Shown here piece by piece: positions 33,382 through 40,007 of a stretch of 40,007 nt of DNA. The stretch spans positions 85,588 through 125,594 of the forward strand of contig SUUV01000001.1 in assembly GCA_015062345.1 (NCBI GenBank), read 5' to 3'. This DNA comes from Alphaproteobacteria bacterium (GTDB lineage Bacteria; Pseudomonadota; Alphaproteobacteria; RF32; CAG-239). The stretch's first letter is position 1. Each line of letters opens with the position of its first letter. The notes below the pieces were generated by a model. That model did not search any database. It was given only the letters and a program-made list of their open reading frames with translations, and was not told where the DNA came from. A program made the position numbers and the translations under genes.

Positions 33382-36300
33382 TTAGAAGTTATATTTTATG
33401 CCGGCATTAGCCTCAAACGGATTTTCATCTTCTATAAACTGCCTGAATTTACCGTAAATTGTAAACGGTTTATAGCTATAATCCAATCCGAGGCTTAGCA
33501 TTGCTCTGTCACGATCATAAATATTTTCATAATCGGTGATTTTGTAAGTTCCTGCCATATTGTAAACAGATGCCTCCAAACTGTGATACGGCTTTGCAAA
33601 CTCATGATAATACATTGCACTTGCCTTAAAGCTCAATTTGTTGTTTTTATCAAATTCAACATCTTTTTTGGCATTAAGACCAATACCTGCTTCTAATGAT
33701 AAATTGTTTTCACCGTCAGCTTTTATGGCTCCGATTTTATTTTTGTTTTCACGAATGCGGTTTTGATAATAACCCAACACATTAAACTCAACAGTAGGCT
33801 CAAGCTCCATAAAACCTAAATCCATATTATAACGAGCTTGGTTACTCAAACCGTAAATCCAAGATGTTAAATCAGATTCAAACTTACCGTTTGGTGTCTG
33901 ACGCTCATATTTACCATCAGCATAACCCAACCTTGCAATTGATGCATAACTTATGTTGTCTGCAATGTATGACACCGGAACAAGCATTTGAGCCATAACT
34001 TCTTTGCGATTTGAATCGTCATCATAATCACTGGAAAACTGTGTTATGCTCATACCAAGACCTGTTCTTACCAAATTATCAAGCTCTTTATCATACATAA
34101 AGTACATGGTGTTGGCATAGTTTTCATAACCGGTTAATGTACCTTTTGTATCACGAGATTGATACAAAGAATCATATCCGACGATTTTGCGTATGGTGCC
34201 CGTGGTTTCAAACAATTCGTCGTTTAAGGTTGAATTTAAGTTTCTTAATACATTTAAGTTTTCATGAGCAAAATTAGGTAACAATCCGTAGCCCAAATTT
34301 TGTGCTTCAACTGCCGAATAGGTGTGTAACGATGCTTTTTTAAGCACATTGAACAAACTTTCGTTGTTTTGTTGATTGTAGTTTGTTTCCAAAAATTTTG
34401 CAATTGAAGAAGAAGCGGATAGTTCATCAAATGATTTTCTGGTTAAAACAATGTTTGCACTGTTTTGACCGTCATTGTTTTGAACATTAGCCTCAAACAT
34501 CGCCGAATTTGAGGTTACATTAACATCAATATTCGAACTTTGCAAAGCCTCATTTTCAACATATGTATCATCAAATCCGTCTTCAACGACACTTGTGTCA
34601 ACAGCCAATTTACCGCTGATTGATGATGCTTTAAATGTTCCGCCTTTACCTAACGCAACCGTTCCGTTGTTATCATCAAAATCAAGTGAAGATGAAGAAA
34701 CGGTAAGACCACGATTTAAGAATAAGGATCCGGTATCAAGAACAATAAAATTATTGTATGTTGAAGAACCGTCACAGGTAGAACCATCGCAAGTATCCGA
34801 ATTTAGTTTAATGGTACCGCTGTTATCCACTGTTGCTCCGTTTGTGGCATATATACCGTAAATTTTATCATCATTTCCGCTAACTTCAATGTTACCGCTG
34901 TTAAATATATATGAACTTCCTAAAGCGTAAATACCGTAAGCATTGCCATTGGTTGAAGATGCTTTTATGGTACTATAGTTGTAAACATCTCCGGATCCGG
35001 AATAAATACCGTAAGCATTACCTCCTGTTGAAGAAACATCAATATCTCCGCTGTTGTTGGCAGTACCTTCTGATGTATATATACCGTAAGCATTTTTGTT
35101 TGAAGATGATACGGTTATTTCACCTAAATTTTCAATTGTTGCATAATAAGATTGCATTCCAAAAGCCGAACCATCGGTAGAATCTACATCTATATTACCG
35201 CTATTTGATATACTTGCTCCGGAATCATTAGATATACCCCAAGCTGCAGCATTATTACTTGTTGCATTAATAATACCGCTGTTAACAACATCTCCGGATA
35301 CGGAATAAATACCGTAAACTTTTCCGCTTCCCGTACTTTCAACATCAATTTTTGCTATTTCGGTTGTTTTATGTGTGGAATCGGATACATCATATAGACT
35401 GTTATATATATTGCCGGAATCATCATTATACATACCGTATACATCACCGGAGCCGATACTGGTAACATTTATTTCAGATGATGTGTTTAAATTGTTCTCT
35501 ATACCGGAGCTTACATCTTGAGCTATATTATAAATATTTGTTGAACCTGTACTCCATACGGCATATACATTACCGTTACCGCCTGAAACAAGACCGTCGC
35601 TTTCTTTTATAATACCGCCGTTATTGATGTTAAGCTCGGTATTTTGTTCACCTTGGGTTGCAACTGCTTGTAAATCAAGATAAGTAACATAAATATTATC
35701 TACATTTTCTGAATATAAACCATAAACATTTCCGTCACCTAAATTGTTAAGAGTTAAGTTTCGTGTATTTACGACATTATCAGACTCTTCAGTGTTTTCC
35801 AGATAATTCATATACATATCATATTGGTAACCTACAATACTTTCCGACGGATTTCCGGGGTCGGCATCATATACCAAACCGTATACATCACCATAGTTAT
35901 TTTGAGTTTTTGAAACACTTTCTTTGTTCATATGGTTGTTATTGCCGTCAAAAGTATTCATTGTTACTTTTTCGCTTTCAGGTACACATTTACCTGTTCC
36001 GTTACGATAATATCCGTAATCGCAAACACAAGTGTTACCTTGTTGTGTACCATTACCGCAATCAAGAGTTTGATAACATTCTGATGTGCCATAATTTCCG
36101 TAACCGGAGGCACATTCGGTACAAGAGCCGCTTGCATCAGTTGTATAACCGGTGTTACAAACACAAACATCACCTTGTTGTGTACCATTACCGCAATCAA
36201 GAGTTTGATAACATTCTGATGTGCCATAATTTCCGTAACCGGAGGCACATTCGGTACAAGAGCCGCTTGCATCTTGTTTCCAACCGGTATCACACACACA

Positions 36301-37509
36301 AACACCGCCTTGTTGTGAGCCGCGTCCGCAATCTGAAATGGTCGGGTGACACTCTAATGTACCATAATTGTCATAACCCGGGGCACATTCTGTGCAAGAA
36401 CCATCGTCATCGGTTGTCCAACCGGTATCACAATCACAAACACCACCTTTTTGTTCTCCCTTACCGCAGTCTGCTATGGTAGGATAACATTCCGAGGTAC
36501 CATAGTTTCCGTAACCGGTATCACATTCGGTACAAGAGCCGCTTGCATCAGTTGTATAACCGGTGTTACAAACACAAACACCGCCTTGCTGAGTACCATA
36601 TCCGCAATCAGATATAACAGGATAACATTCCGAGGTACCAAAATTATCATAACCGGTATCACATTCGGTACAAGAACCGCTTGCATCTTGTTTCCAACCG
36701 GTATCACACACACAAACACCGCCTTGTTGAGTACCTTTGCCGCAATCTAATGTAGGATAACATTCCGAGGTGCCATAATTTCCGTAACCTGTATCACATT
36801 CTGTACAAGAGCCGCTTGCATCTTGTTTCCAACCGGTATCACACACACAAACACTGCCTTGTTGAGTACCTTTACCGCAATCTAATGTAGGATAACATTC
36901 CGAGGTACCATAATTTCCGTAACCGTTATCACACTCGGTACATAATGTTCCGGTGTATCCTGTATTACATTCACATTTATCAAAATTTTGAATACCTGTT
37001 GAATTAGCTTGTACCGAACAGTTTAAATCGGCATAGCATACACCATCAAAATCAAGGTAACCTTCATCACATATACAAGAGCCTTTCAAACAGTGCTGAT
37101 TGTCACCGCATACCACACCTGAACAAGGGTCAGAGCTACCTCCGCCTCCGCCACCTCCCATTGCGGCAGCAATTCCGCCAACAGCCAGAACACCGGCAGC
37201 AGCACCGATATATCCCCAAGGTAAACCGCATCTTTGCTCTGTATTAGCACCCATTTGTTCTAATACACCCATAGCACAAGTGTCGTTACTTTCTTTCGCT
37301 ATACACCAAGCCGTAACACCGTCTTCATCTTCAACATCAATGTTATAACCCATTGTGTTAAGCATATATCTGATTTTACTGATTTGTTTGTTGTGAGCAT
37401 AGTTGTATAAAGACTCAACAACCACAGACGATGCCGCATATGAATTATAACTGAAACATATAGCGGTTATAAGAGCAACAACAGTACGAAATTTGCGATT
37501 TAAAGACAT
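33382..37509 (-). CDS. Autotransporter adhesin with EGF-like repeats
   Basis: 1375 residues from ATG 37509 (GAGGG, 7-nt spacer); an ATG at 37527 would place that site inside the frame. Signal peptide MSLNRKFRTVVALITAICFS..SYA. About 26-90 resembles an ankyrin-type helical repeat (NKQISKIRYMLNTMGYNIDV, DGVTAWCIA). A hydrophobic Gly/Ala segment ending in seven glycines follows (about 95-128), then an EGF-like entry region and seven 45-46-residue Cys-rich repeats (see repeat feature). Next is a long Ser/Asn/Gly passenger with recurring VYGIYS/VYGLYS, likely a beta-helix (about 520-1010). The last 290 residues look like an autotransporter barrel ending in Phe (NAGIKYNF). It should be exported by Sec and inserted in the outer membrane. 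The murA-META-autotransporter genes are co-directional. Confidence 0.88.
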   Translation of the reverse strand: MSLNRKFRTVVALITAICFSYNSYAASSVVVESLYNYAHNKQISKIRYMLNTMGYNIDVEDEDGVTAWCIAKESNDTCAMGVLEQMGANTEQRCGLPWGYIGAAAGVLAVGGIAAAMGGGGGGGSSDPCSGVVCGDNQHCLKGSCICDEGYLDFDGVCYADLNCSVQANSTGIQNFDKCECNTGYTGTLCTECDNGYGNYGTSECYPTLDCGKGTQQGSVCVCDTGWKQDASGSCTECDTGYGNYGTSECYPTLDCGKGTQQGGVCVCDTGWKQDASGSCTECDTGYDNFGTSECYPVISDCGYGTQQGGVCVCNTGYTTDASGSCTECDTGYGNYGTSECYPTIADCGKGEQKGGVCDCDTGWTTDDDGSCTECAPGYDNYGTLECHPTISDCGRGSQQGGVCVCDTGWKQDASGSCTECASGYGNYGTSECYQTLDCGNGTQQGDVCVCNTGYTTDASGSCTECASGYGNYGTSECYQTLDCGNGTQQGNTCVCDYGYYRNGTGKCVPESEKVTMNTFDGNNNHMNKESVSKTQNNYGDVYGLVYDADPGNPSESIVGYQYDMYMNYLENTEESDNVVNTRNLTLNNLGDGNVYGLYSENVDNIYVTYLDLQAVATQGEQNTELNINNGGIIKESDGLVSGGNGNVYAVWSTGSTNIYNIAQDVSSGIENNLNTSSEINVTSIGSGDVYGMYNDDSGNIYNSLYDVSDSTHKTTEIAKIDVESTGSGKVYGIYSVSGDVVNSGIINATSNNAAAWGISNDSGASISNSGNIDVDSTDGSAFGMQSYYATIENLGEITVSSSNKNAYGIYTSEGTANNSGDIDVSSTGGNAYGIYSGSGDVYNYSTIKASSTNGNAYGIYALGSSYIFNSGNIEVSGNDDKIYGIYATNGATVDNSGTIKLNSDTCDGSTCDGSSTYNNFIVLDTGSLFLNRGLTVSSSSLDFDDNNGTVALGKGGTFKASSISGKLAVDTSVVEDGFDDTYVENEALQSSNIDVNVTSNSAMFEANVQNNDGQNSANIVLTRKSFDELSASSSIAKFLETNYNQQNNESLFNVLKKASLHTYSAVEAQNLGYGLLPNFAHENLNVLRNLNSTLNDELFETTGTIRKIVGYDSLYQSRDTKGTLTGYENYANTMYFMYDKELDNLVRTGLGMSITQFSSDYDDDSNRKEVMAQMLVPVSYIADNISYASIARLGYADGKYERQTPNGKFESDLTSWIYGLSNQARYNMDLGFMELEPTVEFNVLGYYQNRIRENKNKIGAIKADGENNLSLEAGIGLNAKKDVEFDKNNKLSFKASAMYYHEFAKPYHSLEASVYNMAGTYKITDYENIYDRDRAMLSLGLDYSYKPFTIYGKFRQFIEDENPFEANAGIKYNF
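35984..36936 (-). repeat. Seven tandem EGF-like repeats within the autotransporter
   Basis: Units of 135-138 bp encode ECDTGYGNYGTSECYPTLDC followed by a CxCxTG(W/Y) core and a GSCT end. Seven units are visible, differing by a few residues; several neighbours are nearly identical at DNA level, so slippage could change the copy number. Confidence 0.9.
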
Positions 37510-37584
37510 AGCTAATCCCTCAAACATAGTTAAAAGTTTTAGCTATTTTTAGCAGATTAATGGTTAATATTTAGATAAGATATT

Positions 37585-37953
37585 CTATATCTTTTCAAAT
37601 TTAAGCTCGTTATCATTTACTGTTTTTAATATAAGTAAGCCATTTTCAAACACAAAAGAATTAACAGAGCTTAAAAATTTAATATAATCTTGTTCTGCTT
37701 GCATCATGTTTTCGGGTCCCATCATCATTGTTAATCCGGCAACATTAAATTTGACGATATTTTTGTTTTGTTCAAAAGTTCCGAAATATCTGTTAACAGC
37801 AGCAAGACCGGAAAAATTATTTTCTTCAAAACTTAGTGTTATTTCAGCATTTTCAGGCGCATTTATCATTTTATAATTTCCTGAAAGCTTAACATCTGCC
37901 TGATTACAACCGAATAAAAACAGTGCACAAATAATGTTTAAAATCTTTTTCAT
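37585..37953 (-). CDS. META-domain (HslJ-like) lipoprotein
   Basis: 122 residues. Lipobox L-F-G-C16 after MKKILNIICALF. The rest matches the META/DUF306 fold: strand ITLSFEENNFSGLAAVNRYFG (the usual GCNxYxG has become AAVNRYFG), then VAGLTMMMGPENMMQAEQDY (usual T-x-M-A-C replaced by TMMMG), and terminal strands GLLILKTVNDNELKF. HslJ-type proteins are linked to outer-membrane stress in other bacteria; no direct function is readable. AAGGAA precedes the start, and it lies 26 bp after murA. Confidence 0.82.
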   Translation of the reverse strand: MKKILNIICALFLFGCNQADVKLSGNYKMINAPENAEITLSFEENNFSGLAAVNRYFGTFEQNKNIVKFNVAGLTMMMGPENMMQAEQDYIKFLSSVNSFVFENGLLILKTVNDNELKFEKI

Positions 37954-37979
37954 TTTGTTTTTCCTTTGTATTATTATAT

Positions 37980-39272
37980 TTAATCTTGCTCTTTAATTCT
38001 TTCAATATCGGCACCGACTGCTTTGAGTTTTTCTTCCAATCGTTCATATCCTCTGTCAAGATGATATACCCTGTTTACTACCGTTTCACCTTCAGCCACA
38101 AGGCCGGCAAGAACAAGCGCAAACGAAGCTCTCAAATCAGTTGCCATCACCGGTGCTCCTGAGAGTTTTTTAACACCTCTGACAATAGCTGAGGCATATC
38201 CGTGAATATTAATATTTGCTCCCATACGCATTAATTCTGGCACATGCATAAAGCGATTTTCCCAAATATTTTCGGTTACCATTGAAGCCCCCGGAACAAC
38301 AGTCATCAAAGCCATAAACTGAGCTTGTAAATCGGTCGGAAACCCCGGATAGTAGTCTGTCATAATATCTTGGCCTTGCATCAAAGCATTTCGGGCATCA
38401 ACCACAATACTTTGCGGTTTTTCTATGATTTTAATGTCCATATTGCGCAAAATATTAAGCGGTGTTTGTAAATGCTCGGCTTTTGCGTTGATAAGTTCAA
38501 TTCTACCCTTGGTGATTGCGGCAGCAATGGCATATGAACCGGCTTCGATTCTGTCAGCTACCACTTCATGCTCGGCGCTTTTAAGTTCTTTAACCCCTTC
38601 AATGGTTAAAATCGAAGTGTTTTTACCTTCAATTTTTGCGCCCATTTTGGTAAGCAAATCTATCAAATCGGCAATTTCAGGTTCTTTGGCCGCATTTTCA
38701 ATTTTTGTTGTGCCTTTGGCTAAAGTTGCGGCCATTAAAATGTTACAAGTGGCACCGACTGATGCTTTCGGAAAAATTACATGCGCACCTTTTAAGCCGT
38801 CTTTGGCATTTGCAATAACATATCCGTTCTTAATTTCAATTTGTGCACCCATAAGCTCTAACGAATTAAGATGAATATCCATAGGTCTTGCACCAATTGC
38901 ACAACCACCTGGAAGTGATAATTCCACATGACCTTCTCTTGCAAGCAAAGGACCTAAAACATAGTAAGAAGCTCGCATTTTGCGAACATAATCATAAGGA
39001 GCAACCAAACTGTCAAATTTTTCAGTGGTGTAGGTATAGGTTTTAGATTCAAAACCGCTTTTTGATTCTGTTTTTTCCTCAATTTCAGTTCCTAAAACCG
39101 TTAGAAGCGAATTTAAAGATTTTATGTCCGATAAAATCGGCATATTGGTAAGTTTAACCGATTCTTTGGTTAGTAATGAAGCGCAAATTAAGGGTAAAGC
39201 CGCATTTTTTGCACCGCTGATAAAAATTTTTCCGTTAAGCTGGTTGCCGCCTCTGATTTTAATTTTATCCAT
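37980..39272 (-). CDS. murA: UDP-N-acetylglucosamine 1-carboxyvinyltransferase
   Basis: 430 residues. First committed step of peptidoglycan synthesis, transfer of enolpyruvate from PEP to UDP-GlcNAc. Lys22-Asn23 of SGAKNAALP, the RKMRAS loop, the catalytic loop LPGGCAIGARP with Cys124 (the fosfomycin target), and the late YYPGFPTDLQAQ segment with the catalytic Asp are all present. Cys at the active site predicts fosfomycin sensitivity of the enzyme. AAGGAA precedes the start. The start overlaps the stop of a 45-aa gene. Confidence 0.97.
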   Translation of the reverse strand: MDKIKIRGGNQLNGKIFISGAKNAALPLICASLLTKESVKLTNMPILSDIKSLNSLLTVLGTEIEEKTESKSGFESKTYTYTTEKFDSLVAPYDYVRKMRASYYVLGPLLAREGHVELSLPGGCAIGARPMDIHLNSLELMGAQIEIKNGYVIANAKDGLKGAHVIFPKASVGATCNILMAATLAKGTTKIENAAKEPEIADLIDLLTKMGAKIEGKNTSILTIEGVKELKSAEHEVVADRIEAGSYAIAAAITKGRIELINAKAEHLQTPLNILRNMDIKIIEKPQSIVVDARNALMQGQDIMTDYYPGFPTDLQAQFMALMTVVPGASMVTENIWENRFMHVPELMRMGANINIHGYASAIVRGVKKLSGAPVMATDLRASFALVLAGLVAEGETVVNRVYHLDRGYERLEEKLKAVGADIERIKEQD

Positions 39273-39402
39273 TGTTTTGTTCCTTTAGTTTTTTAAGTTT
39301 TTCGCGTTCTTCTTGCTGTTTTTTGCGTTTTAACAGGTTTTTTTGCAAAGCTTTTGCTTCTTTTTCAAAACGAATATCTTTTGCTTTTTTGGTTTTGTTC
39401 AT
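39265..39402 (-). CDS. Small basic coiled-coil protein overlapping murA
   Basis: 45 residues, MNKTKKAKDIRF then alternating Lys and Glu/Gln to the end. Its stop overlaps the first 8 bases of murA in another frame (39265-39272), a pattern typical of translational coupling, and murA's ribosome site lies inside it. The sequence predicts one long charged helix and reads like small alphaproteobacterial basic proteins, but I cannot assign a family. It could be a leader-type ORF rather than a functional protein. GAGCTC a few bases before the ATG is a weak ribosome site. Confidence 0.55.
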   Translation of the reverse strand: MNKTKKAKDIRFEKEAKALQKNLLKRKKQQEEREKLKKLKEQNNG

Positions 39403-39555
39403 TTTTAGAGCTCTTTTTTAAGTAAATTAAATCTTTTTTGAGCATAACTTATTTTAAAAAACATTCAAACTTTTATATCGTTTCATTCACAAGTGGTTAA
39501 AATATTTGGTAAAAACAATAAGATGAAAGAAAATAAAAAAATATAAAAAAAACAC

Positions 39556-39583
39556 TTGCATTTTATTTTTAATGTGATATTAA
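39556..39583 (+). promoter_or_regulatory. Probable promoter of tRNA-Gly
   Basis: TTGCAT (39556-39561) and TATTAA (39578-39583), 16-bp spacer, 18 bp before the tRNA. The rest of 39403-39601 is AT-rich with no gene seen. Confidence 0.5.
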
Positions 39584-39601
39584 ATAACGCATCAAAATGA
39601 T

Positions 39602-39676
39602 GCGGGTATAGCTCAGGGGTAGAGCGCAACCTTGCCAAGGTTGATGTCGTGGGTCCGAATCCCATTGCCCGCTCCA
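39602..39676 (+). tRNA. tRNA-Gly(GCC)
   Basis: 75-nt cloverleaf. The acceptor is GCGGGTA/TGCCCGC with encoded CCA, the D-arm is GCTC/GAGC, the anticodon stem is CAACC/GGTTG with loop TTGCCAA, and the T-arm is GTGGG/CCCAT with loop TCCGAAT. Anticodon GCC reads GGC/GGU. A terminator (stem CCACCTT/AAGGTGG, 39688-39703) follows. Confidence 0.96.
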
Positions 39677-39890
39677 ATAGCAAAAAGCCACCTTTCAAGG
39701 TGGTTTTTTGTTGTTGTATAGCGGCAACGGATAAGGACCCACGAAGAAGTGGTCCGACACAAGCGAAAGGCAGACGAAAGTATGCCGGTCGGCTGAAAGC
39801 CGATGAGCGCAGGGAATGGAGCTTTAGCGTAATAATCCCATTGCCCGCTCCAATAGCAAAAAGCCACCTTTCGAGGTGGTTTTTTCTTGT
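39658..39890 (+). repeat. Tandem duplication of the tRNA-Gly 3' end and terminator, with a palindromic element between
   Basis: Bases 39658-39714 (last 19 nt of the tRNA plus terminator) recur at 39834-39890 with two differences, an offset of 176. The second copy has no tRNA 5' part. Between them lie hairpins: GGACCCAC/GTGGTCC (39735-39755), TCGGCT/AGCCGA near 39789-39803, and others. GGACCCACGA (39735-39744) is the exact reverse complement of the tRNA's own T-arm TCGTGGGTCC (39647-39656). Confidence 0.85.
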
Positions 39891-39899
39891 GCCCTAAAA

Positions 39900-40007
39900 C
39901 CCCGCGTTAGACGCGGGGTACGGTGAAGCTTATAGCGATGGAGTTGTCAAATAGCTCCAATTAGGTTATAATTTTGCGGTCTGCCAAGACGCAAAAAACC
40001 TAATTGG
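39900..40007. repeat. Cluster of strong palindromes at the window edge
   Basis: CCCCGCGT/ACGCGGGG (39900-39918), GGAGTT/AGCTCC (39940-39958), and a near-perfect stem with outer arms CCAATTAGGTT/AACCTAATTGG (39957-39967/39997-40007) and inner arm TTTTGCG/CGCAAAA. The last ends exactly at the window edge, so more may follow outside. No gene is seen here. Confidence 0.75.

Noticed and set aside
35763..36482. 239-residue plus-strand frame opposite the autotransporter
   Set aside because: Antisense to seven near-identical repeats; Tyr/His/Arg-rich nonsense produced by the repeat composition.
35984..36936. Possible CRISPR-like array
   Set aside because: Regular spacing, but the whole unit is conserved coding sequence in frame with conserved cysteines; there are no unique spacers and no cas genes.
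39613..39897. Two overlapping reading frames around tRNA-Gly
   Set aside because: They read through the tRNA and its duplicated tail; no start signals.

Overview
The window is A+T-rich DNA from a Gram-negative bacterium. It encodes lipoproteins, an autotransporter with a C-terminal beta-barrel, a type IV pilin-like protein and MurA. Gene content and order point to an uncultured, probably gut-type alphaproteobacterium. The evidence is the dusB-trkA pair, the rho / coaE-dnaQ / mnmE-mnmG-rsmG-parA-parB neighbourhood typical of alphaproteobacterial origins, and TTAA-N7-TTAA (CtrA-like) motifs in the candidate origin. The lineage is inferred from gene content; no 16S gene is present. The code is standard.

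Layout. (1) 1-2610 is an accessory islet at a tRNA-Thr(GGT) gene. It holds a Fic protein cut by the window edge, a Nudix hydrolase and a 121-aa unknown protein behind a consensus promoter. Between and around them are direct repeats of the tRNA 3' end, each followed by a different terminator hairpin, plus palindrome-rich blocks. (2) 2796-10296: a membrane coiled-coil protein, dusB and trkA, then a large secreted Cys-rich protein. (3) 10516-17853: ruvC, yebC, a degenerate DEAD-box protein, Hsp20, and a tight operon of a MinD-like ATPase, a membrane J-domain protein, tgt and a LOG-family gene. (4) 17984-19997: a three-gene envelope/GST operon. (5) 20065-22315: a pilin-like gene behind a long structured leader with a terminator, then rho. 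(6) 22542-32761: the chromosome origin and partition hub. It has a Cys-rich secreted protein, a 522-bp AT-rich non-coding candidate oriC with DnaA boxes and three CtrA-like motifs, coaE-dnaQ, a HAD phosphatase, mnmE, mnmG, a PHP phosphatase, rsmG, parA, parB and a small Fe-S-type protein. Two parS sites lie inside mnmG and rsmG. Genes on both sides of the candidate origin are mostly transcribed away from it. (7) 32824-39402: lipoproteins, a 1375-aa autotransporter with seven EGF-like repeats, and murA with a small overlapping gene. (8) 39556-40007: a tRNA-Gly(GCC) gene whose 3' end and terminator are also duplicated, followed by dense palindromes.

The most unusual signal is shared by the two tRNA loci at opposite ends of the window. 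At each one the 3' end of the tRNA is repeated downstream, and the intervening element carries a 10-11 nt reverse complement of that tRNA's own T-arm, folded into a hairpin. At the Thr locus the repeats also border single-gene cassettes. This looks like a family of small, non-autonomous, tRNA-tailored elements. No recombinase is visible in the window, so mobility is inference. The second candidate novelty is the structured leader of the pilin gene.
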